Origin: Burkholderiales bacterium
GTDB taxonomy: Bacteria > Pseudomonadota > Gammaproteobacteria > Burkholderiales > Burkholderiaceae_C
Assembly (NCBI GenBank): GCA_947450745.1
Contig: CANFYD010000272.1
Location: 1-5,895, forward strand
Reading direction: 5' to 3'
Length of the DNA stretch: 5,895 bases
In this document: positions 3,590 to 5,895 of the stretch, in pieces
Layout of the letters: each line of letters begins with the position of its first letter
How positions within the stretch are numbered: position 1 is the first letter of the stretch
Made by a program: the position numbers and the translations under genes
Notes under the pieces: model-generated
The model's input: the letters and a program-made list of their open reading frames with translations, nothing else
What the model was told of the DNA's origin: nothing
The model's database searches: none

Positions 3590-5895
3590 GTGAGTCGTTT
3601 TCAAGTTCGCAAGGTCGCCGTGCTCGGCGCAGGCGTGATGGGTGCGCAGATTGCCGCCCATCTGGTCAACCTCAAGGTGCCGGTGTTGCTGTTTGACCTG
3701 CCCGCCAAGGAAGGTGCCAAGAACGCCATCGTCACCAAGGCCATTGAGGGCTTGAAAAAGCTTAAACCCGCACCGCTGGGCGTTGCCGAGGACGCGGCGC
3801 TGATCCAGCCGGCCAACTACGAAGAGCATCTGGCCTTGCTGGGCGACTGCGACTTGATCATCGAGGCGATTGCCGAGCGGATGGACTGGAAGCTCGATCT
3901 GTACAAGAAGATTGCGCCCTTTGTCGCGGCCCACACCATCGTGGCGTCGAACACCTCGGGTCTGTCGATCACCAAGCTGGCTGAGGTGCTGCCAGAAGAA
4001 ATCAAACCGCGCTTTTGCGGCATCCATTTCTTCAACCCGCCGCGCTACATGGCCTTGGTCGAGCTGATCAACACGCCGACGACCCGGCCGGAAGTGATTG
4101 ACCAGCTGGAATCGTTCGTGACGTCTGGGCTGGGCAAGGGCGTGGTACGTGCCAACGACACGCCCAACTTCGTCGCCAACCGGGTCGGCATCGCCGGCAT
4201 GATGGCGACGATGATCGAGGCCGAAAAGTTCGGGCTCAGCGTGGATCTGGTCGACGACCTGACCGGCAAGAAGCTCGGCCGCGCCTCCAGCGGCACCTTC
4301 CGCACCGCCGATGTGGTGGGCTTGGACACGATGGCGCACGTCGTCAAGACCATGCAGGAGCACTTGAAGGACGACCCGTTCTATTCGATCTACGCCACGC
4401 CGAAAATTTTGGCCGGCTTGATCGAAAAAGGCGCGCTGGGTCAAAAGACCGGCGGCGGCTTTTATAAAAAGGTCGGCAAGGACATTCAGCGGCTGGACTT
4501 TGCCACTGGCGAGTACGTGAGCGGCGGCAAAAAAGCTGACGACATCGTGGCGCGCATGCTCAAGAAGGCGGCACCCGAGCGCCTCAAGCTGCTGCGTGAA
4601 TCGACCAATCCGCAAGCGCAGTTCCTCTGGGCTATTCTGCGCGACAGCTTCCATTACGTGGCCGTGCATTTGGCCACGGTGGCCGACACCTCGCGCGAAA
4701 TCGACTTTGCGATGCGCTGGGGCTTTGGCACCACGCAGGGGCCGTTCGAGCTCTGGCAAGCGGCCGGCTGGAAGCAAGTGGCCGAGTGGATCAAGGAAGA
4801 CATCGCCGCCGGCAAGACCTTGTCGGACGCCGCGCTGCCCGCTTGGGTGTTTGAAGGCCCGGTGGCCGACAACGGCGGTACGCACAGCCCGGCCGGCTCC
4901 TGGAGCGCATTGGAAGCCAAGTTCAAGCCGCGCGCCGAGCTGCCGGTCTACCAACGCCAAGCCTTCCCCGAAGCGCTGGTGGGCGAGGCCGCCCCGACGC
5001 CGTTGGCAGCAGGCACCGAGCTGTTCAAGAACGAGGAATTGCGGGTCTGGACGCTGGACAACGAGGTCGTCATTGCTTCGATCACGGCCAAGCTGCACCT
5101 GATCAGCCCGGCTGTCATTGCCGGCTTGCAAAAGGCGCTTGAGATTGCTGAAGGAGGCTACAAGGGCTTGGTCATCTGGTCGCCGGACGATGTGTTCTCG
5201 GCCGGTGCCAATCTGGAATCACTGATGCCCGTCTTCATGAAGTCGGGCGCCAAGGGCATTGCCCCGGTCGTCAAGGAGTTGCAGGACACGCTGCTGCGCC
5301 TGCGCTATGCGGCGGTGCCGGTGGTGGCTGCCGTGCGTGGCTTGGCCCTGGGTGGCGGTTGCGAGCTGGCCGTGCATTGCGCACGCCGGGTGGTGCACAT
5401 GGAAAGCTATGTGGGCTTGGTCGAGGTCGGTGTCGGCTTGATTCCCAGCGGCGGCGGCTTGACTTACATCGCCCGCCGCGCGGCCGAAATGGCCAGTGCC
5501 GGTAATGCCGGTGCCGACATCTTTGCCTTCCTGAAGGACGGTTTCACGACCGCCGCCACGGCCAAGGTGGCGACCTCGGCCTTGGAAGCTAAGAAGAACG
5601 GCTTCTTCCTGGACGGCGACATCGTGGTGCCGAACAAGGACGAAATGCTCTTCGTCGCCAGCGCGCAGGTCAAGGCAATGGCCGACTCCGGCTACCGCGC
5701 TCCGATGAAAACCTTGTTCCCGGTGGCCGGCCGTTCGGGCATCGCCACCATCAAGGGGCAGTTGGCCAATATGCGCGACGGCGGCTTCATCAGCGCCCAT
5801 GACTTCCACCTCGCCAGCCTGATCGCCGACGTCGTCTGCGGCGGTGCCGTCGAAGCCGGCTCCCTCGTCAGCGAGGAGTATTTGATGTCTCTGGA
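3590..5895 (+). CDS. fadB: Bifunctional 3-hydroxyacyl-CoA dehydrogenase / enoyl-CoA hydratase, FadN-type domain order (cut by right edge)
   Basis: Catalyses hydration of enoyl-CoA and NAD-dependent oxidation of 3-hydroxyacyl-CoA, the middle steps of beta-oxidation, in the cytoplasm. It is open for 768 codons to the right edge; relatives have about 800, so about 30 residues are missing. The dehydrogenase comes first: Rossmann motif G-A-G-V-M-G (13-18), then G-I-H-F-F-N-P with catalytic His146 and partner Glu158, twelve residues apart as in known enzymes. The helical domains follow from T-P-N-F-V-A-N-R (191-198), with a second repeat near 345-400. The crotonase domain begins near 485, with oxyanion-hole S-A-G-A-N (537-541) and Glu592 and Glu612, twenty apart like the Glu144/Glu164 pair of rat crotonase. 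Both active sites look intact. This order is that of Bacillus FadN and the reverse of E. coli FadB, so fadN is the closer orthologue name. It starts 46 bp after the DUF2147 stop. Confidence 0.94.
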   Translation, partial: MSRFQVRKVAVLGAGVMGAQIAAHLVNLKVPVLLFDLPAKEGAKNAIVTKAIEGLKKLKPAPLGVAEDAALIQPANYEEHLALLGDCDLIIEAIAERMDWKLDLYKKIAPFVAAHTIVASNTSGLSITKLAEVLPEEIKPRFCGIHFFNPPRYMALVELINTPTTRPEVIDQLESFVTSGLGKGVVRANDTPNFVANRVGIAGMMATMIEAEKFGLSVDLVDDLTGKKLGRASSGTFRTADVVGLDTMAHVVKTMQEHLKDDPFYSIYATPKILAGLIEKGALGQKTGGGFYKKVGKDIQRLDFATGEYVSGGKKADDIVARMLKKAAPERLKLLRESTNPQAQFLWAILRDSFHYVAVHLATVADTSREIDFAMRWGFGTTQGPFELWQAAGWKQVAEWIKEDIAAGKTLSDAALPAWVFEGPVADNGGTHSPAGSWSALEAKFKPRAELPVYQRQAFPEALVGEAAPTPLAAGTELFKNEELRVWTLDNEVVIASITAKLHLISPAVIAGLQKALEIAEGGYKGLVIWSPDDVFSAGANLESLMPVFMKSGAKGIAPVVKELQDTLLRLRYAAVPVVAAVRGLALGGGCELAVHCARRVVHMESYVGLVEVGVGLIPSGGGLTYIARRAAEMASAGNAGADIFAFLKDGFTTAATAKVATSALEAKKNGFFLDGDIVVPNKDEMLFVASAQVKAMADSGYRAPMKTLFPVAGRSGIATIKGQLANMRDGGFISAHDFHLASLIADVVCGGAVEAGSLVSEEYLMSL

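Noticed and set aside
3365..5131. 588-codon open frame on the minus strand
   Set aside because: It lies antisense to the DUF2147 and bifunctional enzyme genes, whose protein motifs are unmistakable. Its product is rich in Arg, Gln, His and Gly with no recognisable domain, as expected opposite GC-rich codons.
1..5895. Search for CRISPR arrays, insertion sequences, tRNA/rRNA genes, att sites or a new defence system
   Set aside because: No direct-repeat/spacer pattern, transposase, terminal repeats or RNA gene signature was seen. The genes are a conventional beta-oxidation operon.

Overview
The window looks like chromosomal DNA from a GC-rich betaproteobacterium, most likely Burkholderiales (Comamonadaceae-like). 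This rests on the codon bias, the Lys/Ala-rich tail on a regulator, and a gene order I associate with that group: tetR, long acyl-CoA dehydrogenase, DUF2147 protein, 3-hydroxyacyl-CoA dehydrogenase/enoyl-CoA hydratase. No search was run, so the taxonomy is inference.

Layout. Positions 1-93 (minus strand) hold the first 31 codons of a divergent gene whose start resembles a small HNH-endonuclease family; it leaves the left edge. Positions 94-391 are a divergent intergenic region with several dyads, including an ACGA-N4-TCGT operator-like palindrome just before the regulator and a second ACGA-N4-TCGT element 117 bp upstream. From 392 to the right edge all genes run on the plus strand: a TetR-family regulator (392-1207), a 600-residue acyl-CoA dehydrogenase (1238-3040), a 146-residue exported DUF2147 protein (3103-3543) and a bifunctional 3-hydroxyacyl-CoA dehydrogenase/enoyl-CoA hydratase (from 3590, cut by the right edge after 768 codons).

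How the genes work together. The dehydrogenase introduces the trans-2 double bond into acyl-CoA. The bifunctional enzyme hydrates it and oxidises the 3-hydroxyacyl-CoA. A thiolase would complete the spiral and would be expected just beyond the right edge. The TetR protein is probably an acyl-CoA-responsive repressor of its own operon, since the only good operator-like site lies before tetR and the gap to the dehydrogenase is 30 bp. The DUF2147 protein is predicted to be exported, and its role in a cytosolic pathway is not known. Perfect hairpins occupy the gaps on both sides of its gene.

I see no mobile element, CRISPR array, tRNA, rRNA or defence island. This is mainly an ordinary fatty-acid beta-oxidation operon. 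The parts worth a second look are the control region, the regulator's repetitive lysine tail, and the exported DUF2147 cistron.
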